A stretch of DNA of 63,775 nt from Pseudomonadota bacterium (lineage in GTDB: Bacteria > Pseudomonadota > Alphaproteobacteria > Micavibrionales > UBA1664): contig RFNZ01000010.1 in assembly GCA_009926935.1 (NCBI GenBank), positions 1 to 63,775 on the forward strand. The letters are read 5' to 3'. This document shows, piece after piece, positions 27,622 through 34,959 of the stretch; the first letter of the stretch is position 1; the number at the start of each line of letters is the position of its first letter. Below the pieces are notes generated by a model. It was not told where the DNA came from. It ran no database searches and saw only the letters and a program-made list of their open reading frames with translations. The translations under genes and the position numbers were made by a program.

Positions 27622-27844
27622 ATACACTTCGCCTATCCGAGGCGAGGTGTATTCTTGTTCTGCGTACAAAGCCTTCCAAGACACACTGCATTACTCTAAC
27701 CATTACTGGGTGGGACGGTTCGCGGTTTCCCTATTAATCGAGCGTTCATCAAACGGCATTTCGTAGTGGCAATGCAGCGACATTCTACGAAACTGACAGT
27801 GGCGTACCCTGTCGTCGAGTGGATAGTTTAAGTCCAGTTCCACC
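27622..27844 (+). ncRNA. Candidate structured RNA in the island's large gene-free stretch
   Basis: The 27532-28008 gap has no convincing gene but much pairing potential. A hairpin with stems ATACAC/GTGTAT and TCGCC/GGCGA spans 27622-27652. A multibranched domain follows, closed by GGTGGGAC (27709-27716) with GTTCCACC (27837-27844). It contains CTATT/GATAG, CGTT/AACG, TTTCGTAG/CTACGAAA (27759-27792) and GACAG/CTGTC (27795-27813). Two G-U pairs work only if the plus strand is the RNA. This stretch also looks richer in GC than the rest of the island. No known RNA family was recognised, and folding by eye can mislead. Confidence 0.35.
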
Positions 27845-28008
27845 TTTGACTTGCACATCCTGTTATTGTCACGCACCTACGGCGAACATCTGCCCAACAC
27901 AGACTTGAATGTGAAAACGATTGCTATGCGGATTTTAAGCCCGTTTCTAGCCTCTCCATGTATTATTTATATAGATACGAATGTGTATTTTGAATTTTTT
28001 AGAAAAAT

Positions 28009-28905
28009 TTATACGGCAATTTTCCAAAGATGAGCAGATCCCATCTCATATTGACGCACTTCCTCCTCCTCTTGCCTTGAGACGCCTTTTTTACCTAGAA
28101 TCATGGCTTTATCCGAATGGAATATTTTTGGTTTGTTGGGAAAATGTGCTTGGGTAGGAGGGAGACTATTTTTACAAAAATCAACAACGAGCGTGCGAAT
28201 AAAAATAGATTGGTCTTTTTCTCCAAGCCGTCTCATTGCATTAAGCATTAATCCAATTTCATTTTTGCTGAATACTACGACAACCTCTGAATCTGAAGAA
28301 GTTTCGTCACAATTTTTTGTACTCTCATTTTTAAATGACTTTTTCCATTCTCGCTTATCTAATGCTAATATACTGCGTTGCCTTTCTGCATCTAGATTCG
28401 CAATACTTTCTGCAACTGAAATAGGGATATTTCCTTGGCAGACGGCAGCCTGCAATTCTGGAGTTCCCTTGCTCAGCACAGAAGATGCACTAGCAACTGA
28501 ACGCTTGCTAACATTCATTGCTTTTGAAGCGTCGTGTTGAGTGCAAATTTGCATCGCACATATATTAGCAGCAATCCAAGCGCGTTGATTTTCCTTTAAG
28601 TGCCTACGATGAAGATTGAGGCTTACGACATATTCAAAAGGATTGTTAACTTTTATATCTTCAAATCTAGGCTCAACTTTAGCAATTAGGCAAGCCTTAT
28701 AGCGATTTCTGCCATCTAAAATCTTCCCATCTAATACCTTGATAGTTTCTCTTTGACCTGTCTTTTTAATATCATTGGCAAGTTCTTGAAGTTCCGCATC
28801 TGCCATAAATGGGAATATCTCCGCGTAAGGATGTGTTTCAAAAGATTTCATCTTCTCTTCAATGCTTGTATCCAGAATATTATCCAAGTCCGCTCTGTTG
28901 TTCAT
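28009..28905 (-). CDS. ParB N-terminal-domain protein
   Basis: 298 residues. The ParB/Srx fold is visible at residues 25-105: HPYAEIFPFMADAELQELANDI, then VLDGKILDGRNRYKACLIA with the DGRNR nucleotide-binding motif, and VVSLNLHRRHL. A middle helical part with an HTH-like stretch (AMNVSKRSVASASSVL) follows, then a polar linker and a C-terminal domain of unknown type. Chromosomal ParB is a CTPase that slides on DNA; island and phage versions act in partition, regulation or nuclease roles. A GGAG ribosome site precedes ATG 28905. No parA lies nearby. Function is open. Confidence 0.8.
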   Translation of the reverse strand: MNNRADLDNILDTSIEEKMKSFETHPYAEIFPFMADAELQELANDIKKTGQRETIKVLDGKILDGRNRYKACLIAKVEPRFEDIKVNNPFEYVVSLNLHRRHLKENQRAWIAANICAMQICTQHDASKAMNVSKRSVASASSVLSKGTPELQAAVCQGNIPISVAESIANLDAERQRSILALDKREWKKSFKNESTKNCDETSSDSEVVVVFSKNEIGLMLNAMRRLGEKDQSIFIRTLVVDFCKNSLPPTQAHFPNKPKIFHSDKAMILGKKGVSRQEEEEVRQYEMGSAHLWKIAV

Positions 28906-29039
28906 TTTTTCTCCGTATGGTTTTGCTTTAAACCAAGAGTCATCTCTTGATTTTATGTTCCCATTTTAATGGATTTTTAATGTTGTTTCTTGTAGGCAAA
29001 TATTGTTACATTAATTGACAACATATACTGAGAAAATCC

Positions 29040-29852
29040 TTGCAAACTCTGCATTCTGTAACCTTTTTTTATAATCAGCCATTGACGTTTAGGGCGCGTA
29101 AAAGCGAAATTCCTAAAGAGAACAAAAAGACCCGTTTCGTCTCCGATTCAAAGAAGGTCAATGTTTCTGGTGTACTGGATAAGAATATCCAGACTTACAG
29201 AATGTGGTTCTTGTTTTTAAAACTGGCTTTGGAGTTAGAACAACAAGGAGCGGTGTTGATTGTTAGAAACAACAATCAGAAGGGGGAGAAGAAGGGGGCA
29301 AAACTCGTCAAAAAAATAAAGGTAAATAAAAAACGTTATAAAGGCTGGGATTTAGAACAGGTTCTTATTTCGCATTTTAATGATTGGTGGGGTTCTCATA
29401 GTCATTTGTTTCTGGATGAAGGAATTCGTATATTGGCTGACGGTGAGACGGTCAAAGAGCAAAGTGGTTACGTTACTGTCAGAGTTAACACGAATAGGCG
29501 TATTCGGGATGTTTTTGCAGACTTGCGCCGCTGTATAGAGAAGACACCTCAAGCGCGGCATAAATCGCAAAATAAGTTTTCTGTTATTGGAAATGTTCGC
29601 CCTCTTGCGCTTCAGAATCGTTACAATGCGCTGCTTCTAAAAATGAAGGGTCTATCAGATAAAGAGATTCTGGACTTCAGAAACAAGCATATTCGTATTG
29701 CGGATGCTCGTGTTGTGAAGGGGTATACGTCAGAACATAAAAGCAGGCTTATGTATGGGCTAATCTCTGGAGAGGGTGGTGCAAAGCAGATTTTGCTAAG
29801 CGTGTGTGATGGGTATTTTCTGAAAAACCCTAATAAATCACATCTGTGTTAG
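29040..29852 (+). CDS. Unknown island protein with WW..H.HLF motif
   Basis: 270 residues from a TTG at 29040; the real start is uncertain, and the first ATG (about residue 54) would remove sequence that reads as coding. Notable blocks are MWFLFLKLALELE, GWDLEQVLISHFNDWWGSH, VTVRVNTNRRIRDVFADLR and a basic C-terminus. I have the impression that similar proteins accompany short integrases on proteobacterial islands, but I cannot name a family. An intrinsic terminator follows directly, supporting a monocistronic unit. Confidence 0.65.
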   Translation: MQTLHSVTFFYNQPLTFRARKSEIPKENKKTRFVSDSKKVNVSGVLDKNIQTYRMWFLFLKLALELEQQGAVLIVRNNNQKGEKKGAKLVKKIKVNKKRYKGWDLEQVLISHFNDWWGSHSHLFLDEGIRILADGETVKEQSGYVTVRVNTNRRIRDVFADLRRCIEKTPQARHKSQNKFSVIGNVRPLALQNRYNALLLKMKGLSDKEILDFRNKHIRIADARVVKGYTSEHKSRLMYGLISGEGGAKQILLSVCDGYFLKNPNKSHLC

Positions 29853-29870
29853 ATTTTGTTTCCGACGCTG

Positions 29871-29895
29871 AGTGCAAATTTGCACTTTCTTTTTT
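29871..29895 (+). terminator. Palindromic terminator after the 29040-29852 gene
   Basis: Perfect 16-bp palindrome AGTGCAAATTTGCACT followed by a T-rich run (TTCTTTTTT). Its left part plus one base, GAGTGCAAATTTGCA, is repeated at 28539-28553 inside the ParB-like gene. Confidence 0.65.
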
Positions 29896-30043
29896 CGACT
29901 GATTATAAAATGTCACTTACCACATGAGTTTAATTAACTAATTGATTACAAAAGAAAATATTCCGCAGGCGAGGCTTGACTGGTCATAATAAATTATATT
30001 ATCATCATATTTTATGATTTTATAATTAGTTTGTGAGGAAAAA

Positions 30044-30631
30044 ATGGGTCTGTGTAAGCAAGCAAAGATACTTTCAAAGCAGCAGCAGGAAGCCGTTTTG
30101 TCATTTTTGACGAATAAGCGGCATTCCATGAGGGATAAAGTCATCTTCTTATTAAGTACCAGAGCAGGTTTTCGTGCAAAAGAAGTGTCGGCTTTAACTT
30201 GGGGAATGCTGACGGACGCTGAGGGGAATATCACTGACGCTATTAGTCTAGAAAACGTAGCATCTAAAGGCAAAAGTGGCGGAATTGTCTATCTCAACAA
30301 AGAACTGAAATCGGCGTTAGTTGCTTATAAGGAGCATTTAGGCGAAGTCTCTGCGGCTGACAGAGTGATTACAACAGAGCGTGGAAAAACGACCACGGCG
30401 CAGGTAATCGTCAATATGATATGCGGCTGGTACAAACAGTTGGGATTTAATGGATGCAGTTCTCATAGTGGACGACGAACATTCATTACAAACGCTGCCA
30501 AAAAGATTTCGACGGTCGGCGGTTCAATCAAAGACGTTCAGATGCTAGCGCGTCACAGTTCGCTGCAAATGACGCAGCGGTACATTGAATCGGATGTGGA
30601 TGCTCAAAAGAAAGTCGTGCAATTGGTTTAG
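30044..30631 (+). CDS. Short tyrosine recombinase (catalytic domain only)
   Basis: 195 residues, roughly the size of FimB/FimE. It contains only the catalytic fold: first arginine in TRAGFRAKEVSALTW, HxxR in SHSGRRTFIT, box histidine and nucleophile in ARHSSLQMTQRYIE. The tetrad looks complete, so it could be active. A GAGG ribosome site lies 7 bp before the ATG. It is not next to either island end, so it may invert or move an internal segment, or support the main integrase; that is inference. Confidence 0.85.
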   Translation: MGLCKQAKILSKQQQEAVLSFLTNKRHSMRDKVIFLLSTRAGFRAKEVSALTWGMLTDAEGNITDAISLENVASKGKSGGIVYLNKELKSALVAYKEHLGEVSAADRVITTERGKTTTAQVIVNMICGWYKQLGFNGCSSHSGRRTFITNAAKKISTVGGSIKDVQMLARHSSLQMTQRYIESDVDAQKKVVQLV

Positions 30632-30655
30632 TTTGTGCAAAATAGAAAAAAATCC

Positions 30656-31012
30656 TCAAACGCGCCTTCTTTGAAACAACGCAGCGATAATTAAAACACT
30701 GAATGCGATTGAAAAAAATTGAAACAGGGTAAAAATAATTCCGAAAATCAGATTTGATTTTTTGATGTTGTTATAAGCAGAGAAAAGAACGCTAATCGCA
30801 AATGTGATTATAAAAGCAGGCGTTTTAGCATCTTCTGGTTCAACGATATAAAGCGCGACAAAAGCAAAGAAAATCCCAAGAGCAAGAACAAAGAACTCTT
30901 TGCAGAGAAAGACGCACATATTGTATTCACGGCTTTTCTTAACGATAGCAACAGAAGCAGTTATAGTTGCAATGATTGTAGTAAGTGCAATTAAAAACGT
31001 CTCTAATTGCAT
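30656..31012 (-). CDS. Small four-helix membrane protein
   Basis: 118 residues, almost entirely hydrophobic: four segments near residues 4-24, 38-60, 66-82 and 88-112, with charged KKSREY and EPEDAK loops. It starts 1 nt after the stop of the upstream membrane gene, so the two are co-transcribed. No family recognised. Confidence 0.65.
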   Translation of the reverse strand: MQLETFLIALTTIIATITASVAIVKKSREYNMCVFLCKEFFVLALGIFFAFVALYIVEPEDAKTPAFIITFAISVLFSAYNNIKKSNLIFGIIFTLFQFFSIAFSVLIIAALFQRRRV

Positions 31013-31013
31013 A

Positions 31014-31286
31014 TTACAGATTTCCTGCGGCTGCTAAATTAGCGATAAATGCAATCGCAAGAGCGATTTTCTGCATTGTAAATCCTGCTCTCTGTTTCTC
31101 AAGATTCGTAATCGCAAATGAAGTTGCAAATGCTAGTAACCACAGACTAGTCGCTAATGCAGAATGAGACTGTGGGTTCGCAATCACTTGAATCGCTTGT
31201 ATGGCTGAAATCGCGGAGAATACGCAGGAAACATAAGACAGAACTTTTGAGTTCTTCTTATCTGCTGTGGATTCATCGCTCGCCAT
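31014..31286 (-). CDS. Small membrane protein
   Basis: 90 residues. A polar N-terminus (ASDESTADKKNSK) precedes three hydrophobic stretches (VLSYVSCVFSAISAIQAIQV, SLWLLAFATSFAIT, IALAIAFIANLAAA). An AAAGGGAA ribosome site precedes ATG 31286. It is divergent from the XRE regulator, which may control it. No family recognised. Confidence 0.65.
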   Translation of the reverse strand: MASDESTADKKNSKVLSYVSCVFSAISAIQAIQVIANPQSHSALATSLWLLAFATSFAITNLEKQRAGFTMQKIALAIAFIANLAAAGNL

Positions 31287-31356
31287 GTGTTCCCTTTCGC
31301 GTAATGTTAGTTATAGTACTACGGTAATTGTTATATAAAAGCAACATTATTTCTAG

Positions 31357-31563
31357 ATGAAAGAGTTAAAAATCATCGGAAAAAATGTTGCTAACTATAG
31401 AAAAAAGCGCGGATTAACGCAGGAAGACCTTTGTGGAATAACTGAAATTGACCGCAGTTATCTCTCACAAATAGAAACAGGTCGAATTAACGTGACAATT
31501 AAAACTTTGGTAGCGATTGCAGAGGTTTTGAAAGTGGACTTAAAGGACTTAGTATCAGATTAA
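31357..31563 (+). CDS. XRE-family helix-turn-helix regulator (C-protein-like)
   Basis: 68 residues, a single HTH: IIGKNVANYRKKRGLTQEDL, then IDRSYLSQIETGRINVTIKT, then LVAIAEVLKVDLKDL. Size and layout resemble the controller proteins of restriction-modification systems and other small Cro-like repressors. The divergent spacer 31287-31356 contains the palindrome TAGTACTA (31314-31321), a possible operator. It is followed 19 bp later by a membrane-protein gene. A decayed near-copy lies at 32325-32468. Confidence 0.88.
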   Translation: MKELKIIGKNVANYRKKRGLTQEDLCGITEIDRSYLSQIETGRINVTIKTLVAIAEVLKVDLKDLVSD

Positions 31564-31582
31564 TTACATAGAGGCTTTGAAG

Positions 31583-32299
31583 ATGATAAGCATTACAAAA
31601 AAACAAAAAATATTTTTATGGATGCTGACGCCAGTTTTTATTTTATTATCGCTTGGTTCTTTAGAAACTTCTCCAGTTTTATCGGGGTTTTGGTTCCTAT
31701 CATTTGTAGTAGCAGTTTTTTTAGCACTTTCATCTTCTTCTAAAAATAGTTCTGATAAAAATTCTGAGACGGCTAAGCCGAACATCCTCATACTACTGCC
31801 TGTATATCTATTGTTAGAAGGAAAGGATCCCTTTGCCGATTTAACCAAAGATAAAGGGGACGCTAAATTGAATGCTATAGGCACGTACGCAGTCTTATAT
31901 AAAATTTATTGCTACAATAAGTTGCTCGCACAGAAATTTGGAAAGGATATATACCTTTCTACCATCATTGAAAAACAAAGAGAAAAAATTGCTGCTGCTG
32001 ATTTGGCTATTTCAGAACACTTTGTAGCCCAGATGAGAATGTTTCAAGAGTTAGAAGTTCTTAAAGAGAGAGAAAATTCAGAATTCGAAGGGTTGCTAGC
32101 ATTCACCTTAATTAGAAGAGAAGAAGAATTCTCAGATGTTAAGGATGATGACGATTTTGGCGGTCCACTATGGATGATGAAAATTACAGATATTTTCAAA
32201 GAAGAAAACAAAACTATAGAAGAATATTTTAAACTCTATTGGAAGAATTCAGGTTTCAATCAGAGAGAACTTGAATCTTGGCTGTCACAAAACTCTTGA
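31583..32299 (+). CDS. Unknown membrane-anchored protein behind the XRE gene
   Basis: 238 residues. Two hydrophobic helices near residues 8-27 and 31-50 are followed by a serine-rich linker (SSSSKNSSDKNS), a third weak hydrophobic patch (ILILLPVYLLL) and a long soluble helical part rich in Glu and Lys. ATG 31583 has GAGG 8 bp upstream; TTG 31577 is an alternative. It is probably co-transcribed with the XRE gene. No family recognised; the layout suits a membrane sensor or effector. Confidence 0.65.
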   Translation: MISITKKQKIFLWMLTPVFILLSLGSLETSPVLSGFWFLSFVVAVFLALSSSSKNSSDKNSETAKPNILILLPVYLLLEGKDPFADLTKDKGDAKLNAIGTYAVLYKIYCYNKLLAQKFGKDIYLSTIIEKQREKIAAADLAISEHFVAQMRMFQELEVLKERENSEFEGLLAFTLIRREEEFSDVKDDDDFGGPLWMMKITDIFKEENKTIEEYFKLYWKNSGFNQRELESWLSQNS

Positions 32300-32324
32300 G
32301 TGGCTTAATTCGGAGTAGTTGTGA

Positions 32325-32468
32325 GGTTTAGCGCAAATTGACAGAAGTTATCTTTCTGAGATTGAGAACGGAAAGATGAATGTAACAATCAAGTCGCTTT
32401 TGGCTATAGCGGATGGGGTATTTTTATTGGATAGTATTATATTATGCGACCATCTAATCAGGAAATAG
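32325..32468 (+). pseudogene. Decayed XRE regulator fragment
   Basis: A 47-codon frame with no start. Its first 32 codons match the second half of the intact XRE protein: IDRSYLSEIENGKMNVTIKS against IDRSYLSQIETGRINVTIKT, then LLAIADGV. The N-terminal half is lost (in-frame stop at 32322-32324) and the C-terminal tail runs into unrelated codons and a stop. It overlaps the start of the next gene in another frame. Confidence 0.8.
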
Positions 32469-33148
32469 AGAAATATTATTTTGAAAAATTTCAGGCTCTG
32501 TATGAATTGCCCGAAGGTGAAATAGTTTTTGGTGATAGACCAGATGTGATAATTCGTGGGAAAAGCAAACTGGGTATTGAACTGACTAATTTCTACACAG
32601 ATCCAACTGGGACTGAACAATCACAAATCAGTATGCGTCTTAACGCCGCGAAAAAAGCGCAGAAAAAGTATCAAGAAAAAGTAGGAAAAAATATAGAATA
32701 CACCTTTGGTTTTGATAGAGCATTTCCTATTCAAAAAGTGAGTAAAATGGCTGAAAGTTTGGCACTTTTAGCCGAGCGTTTCGCAGGACGTGCAATTGGT
32801 CAAGTTTCAAAAGAAGATTTTGAAGACGTTCCTGAAATCTCGTTTGTGTGGCGTGGTGGTAAATATACAGACTGCGAGTGGAGAGTATCTCAGGTATTTT
32901 CTACCCCGATAATGGATAAAAACAGACTAGTTGAAATTATTAAAGAAAAAGAGAAGAAGGCTACAGAGTACGCAGTTTGTGATGAACTCTGGCTTTTAAT
33001 TGTCATCGACTTTATAGATTTGGCTCAAGACCAAGAGATAATGAATGTGCAATTAGACGAAATCGAATCGGGTATTTTTGATAGGGTAACCATTTACAAA
33101 ACTGGTATAGAGCAAATTAGAGAAGTACCAATAAAATCCACGAAATAA
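32444..33148 (+). CDS. Unknown protein, possibly nuclease-like
   Basis: 234 residues, soluble. The N-terminal block EIVFGDRPDVIIRGKSKLGIELTNFY has the shape D-x-hydrophobic strand-E-x-T seen in some divergent PD-(D/E)XK nucleases, though the lysine is not where expected. Mixed charged helices follow, then a C-terminal LWLLIVIDFIDL strand. It lies behind the decayed XRE fragment, mirroring the intact XRE plus membrane-protein pair. The nuclease idea is weak. Confidence 0.6.
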   Translation: MRPSNQEIEKYYFEKFQALYELPEGEIVFGDRPDVIIRGKSKLGIELTNFYTDPTGTEQSQISMRLNAAKKAQKKYQEKVGKNIEYTFGFDRAFPIQKVSKMAESLALLAERFAGRAIGQVSKEDFEDVPEISFVWRGGKYTDCEWRVSQVFSTPIMDKNRLVEIIKEKEKKATEYAVCDELWLLIVIDFIDLAQDQEIMNVQLDEIESGIFDRVTIYKTGIEQIREVPIKSTK

Positions 33149-33168
33149 ACTGTAAACTTGCTACAAAC
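33148..33168 (+). repeat. Right copy of the 21-bp direct repeat
   Basis: AACTGTAAACTTGCTACAAAC, 48 bp inside the right core; one mismatch to 25320-25340. Confidence 0.6.
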
Positions 33169-33216
33169 AAAAAATATATTCAAATATATCAATAAGATAT
33201 TGTTATAGTTTCTATT

Positions 33217-33229
33217 GAGTGGGAGTAGT
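33217..33229. repeat. Right attachment core (attR)
   Basis: GAGTGGGAGTAGT, identical to the guaA 3' end. The preceding ATT makes I-E-W-E-stop, a short remnant of the guaA tail. Confidence 0.85.
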
Positions 33230-33230
33230 T

Positions 33231-33689
33231 TTAAATTTGTTGGAAAGCTAATTTTGCGTAGTAGGTAGCGAGCAAAAAGCTAAATAATCCAAAGAGGCCT
33301 ATTATAAGCCCTGCAATTTGAAAGGCAGTGCCTACAATATCGGCAGATGATCGTTCGTTATCCAGAAGGTTAGGATTGTGTGAAACTGTTCTTTCAAATT
33401 CTACACGGGCTCCCACAGCAAAGTAGAACTGTGCTAGGTAAGCAATTCCAGCAGTAACTCCTCCAAGGAATGCGCCGTAAGTATAAAGGCCTAGAGAGGG
33501 GATTAAAGAGACGATGATATTTTTATAGTTATCCAGCTGTGTAGCGAATAAATGCCCCAAAAGCGTTAAAAGAGAAATCGCAGCGACACCATTTAAGTAA
33601 ATAATGGATTTTATGGCTGCTGCCGCATAAAAATTTACAGCTTCGTAGAGCTTTAGGAATTGATCTGATGCAAGCCTGATGTTGTCCAT
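33231..33689 (-). CDS. Unknown membrane protein touching attR
   Basis: 152 residues with four hydrophobic helices: near residues 18-38 (AAAAIKSIIYLNGVAAISLL), 57-75, 77-92 and 125-147. Charged RVEFERTVSHNP lies between the third and fourth. Its stop codon begins 2 bp beyond the attR core. It is AT-rich like the island although it sits outside it. It may be the remnant of an earlier insertion at the same site. No family recognised. Confidence 0.65.
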   Translation of the reverse strand: MDNIRLASDQFLKLYEAVNFYAAAAIKSIIYLNGVAAISLLTLLGHLFATQLDNYKNIIVSLIPSLGLYTYGAFLGGVTAGIAYLAQFYFAVGARVEFERTVSHNPNLLDNERSSADIVGTAFQIAGLIIGLFGLFSFLLATYYAKLAFQQI

Positions 33690-33699
33690 AAAAACCTAC

Positions 33700-34010
33700 A
33701 ATTCTAATGTATGGATAGCATAAGTATTTAGGCGCGCAAGTCTTGGTGCTTTTATAAGGTTTAGGTGATGATCTAGCACAGCTCTGTCTCTGTGTTCTTC
33801 TTGCCTCCGTGTTAAATTTTTCTTGCCTTATTAGTACAACCACCGCTGTGGTTAACCCTTTTTGAGGTTCTTCGCTGCGTTCAGAATGACAATAAGAAAA
33901 AACTTCGTGCCTTGGTGTCTTCGTGGTTCAAAATCCACCCCCACTTCGCCGGAATGACGGGAAGAAGTACAACCACCGCTGTGGTCGCTGTGCGCGCTGT
34001 GGTTAAACCA
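33700..34010. repeat. Repeat-rich spacer after the island
   Basis: About 340 bp with no gene. AGTACAACCACCGCTGTGGT occurs at 33833-33852 and again at 33966-33985, each able to form the hairpin ACCAC-CGCT-GTGGT type. Between them is a CTTCGTG...CTTCGTGGTT piece (33902-33932) related to the element at 20404, and a CACTTCGCCGGAATGACGG piece of the kind found in palindromic repeats ending in GAATGACG. Confidence 0.6.
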
Positions 34011-34031
34011 AAACATCGCGGCCTCTACGCC

Positions 34032-34451
34032 TCAAACACTGGCTTCAAAAGCGGCCTTGTAATAATACGCCAGCACATCAGACCGCAGCAGGTCGTTTTC
34101 CTCAAACCCCTTCGTCAAAAGCCTGAGCATTTTTTTATCAAAATAGTGCTGGTTGTCGATGCAGAAAAGCGCCATGGACCAGTTGTGGAATCCGCGTTGC
34201 ACGATGGGCTTATCGATCAGGCGGGTAACGTTTTTGTGACGCCTGTCGGATTCGATGTTCTTCATCAACTGGGTCAGGGGCGCGTCCTCCCCCTCCAGAA
34301 TTTGCACGAACTTGTTATTCACGAAAAACAAAACACCCGTAATGCCGCGCGCTACATTCGCGTGGGCTGCTGCGGCCACAATGGCATCCACAACCATTCG
34401 CGGATCGACATCCGTCAGGGCATAGTCACTGATGTAAGCGATAAGGCGCAT
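34032..34451 (-). CDS. BLUF-domain blue-light photoreceptor
   Basis: 139 residues, a stand-alone BLUF domain binding FAD. The photocycle tyrosine is in LIAYIS, the flavin-contacting Asn in HANVARGITGVLFF, the key glutamine in KFVQILEGE, and the conserved tryptophan in HNWSMALF. Short single-domain BLUF proteins signal through partner proteins; none is encoded alongside. The gene stands alone between the repeat spacer and a lipoprotein gene. Confidence 0.9.
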   Translation of the reverse strand: MRLIAYISDYALTDVDPRMVVDAIVAAAAHANVARGITGVLFFVNNKFVQILEGEDAPLTQLMKNIESDRRHKNVTRLIDKPIVQRGFHNWSMALFCIDNQHYFDKKMLRLLTKGFEENDLLRSDVLAYYYKAAFEASV

Positions 34452-34506
34452 TTTTAGCCCCTAAACTATGCTCAATTATGCATAAAAAGGCAGCGAAGGT
34501 AAAAAC

Positions 34507-34923
34507 TTAAAAATCCCCGTTCGTATCCTGCTTGCGGCCAACGGATTTCTTGCGGTAGCCGGTAATAACCTCGCAGTCGCGGGGCGCGCCCTCAAACCTT
34601 ATGGCGCTGATAACCCCACCCTTGGCATTCGCCCTGATAACGCAGCGGTGGTAAGTTACCCCCTGCCACGGGATACCAAAAAGGCTGTAGCCCTCGCCCT
34701 TTGTAACGGCGGGGCCAAAAATGCTTTCGGAATCTCGCTTCTGCCACACATAGGCTTGGCCGCCGTCTTTGGCCTCGTAAGGGCCTTTGGGTGTCCCAAA
34801 GTCGGCAATAGCCATGGAAATCGGCTGCCCCACATAGCGGGCCTGCATCGTGCCATCAAAGGTGCGGGCGCCGGCACAGGCGGTCAGCATTAAAATGAAA
34901 GCGAGGGATAAAAATCGTCTCAT
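34507..34923 (-). CDS. Putative lipoprotein
   Basis: 138 residues. Type II signal peptide RRFLSLAFILMLTAC with the lipobox LTAC at residues 13-16. The mature part carries MAIADFGTPKGPYEA and YVWQKRDS, plus two further cysteines (HRCVIRA, RDCEVI) that could form a disulphide. It is probably anchored to an envelope membrane. No named family recognised; divergent from thrC. Confidence 0.75.
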   Translation of the reverse strand: MRRFLSLAFILMLTACAGARTFDGTMQARYVGQPISMAIADFGTPKGPYEAKDGGQAYVWQKRDSESIFGPAVTKGEGYSLFGIPWQGVTYHRCVIRANAKGGVISAIRFEGAPRDCEVITGYRKKSVGRKQDTNGDF

Positions 34924-34959
34924 GGCGACAAGAATAGATTCGCCCGTATAATTGGCAAC

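Larger units (their letters stand above)
25246..33229. mobile_element. guaA-integrated genomic island
   Basis: About 8 kb of clearly AT-rich DNA directly after guaA. It is bounded by GAGTGGGAGTAGT at both ends, with a tyrosine integrase pointing inward from the left end. It holds roughly 13 small genes, most of unknown function, and no transfer or capsid genes, so it is a mobilisable or satellite-like island rather than a complete conjugative element or prophage. The 3' end of guaA is a known integration target in other bacteria. Composition and gene style differ sharply from the flanks. Confidence 0.9.

Noticed and set aside
27709..27844. tRNA or tmRNA in the island gap
   Set aside because: The closed multibranched domain suggested one, but no proper T-arm, anticodon arm or CCA end is present, and no tag-peptide frame was found.
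27851..28033. 60-codon plus-strand frame in the island gap
   Set aside because: No ribosome site and no plausible protein features; it overlaps the end of the ParB-like gene. The region looks structured rather than coding.
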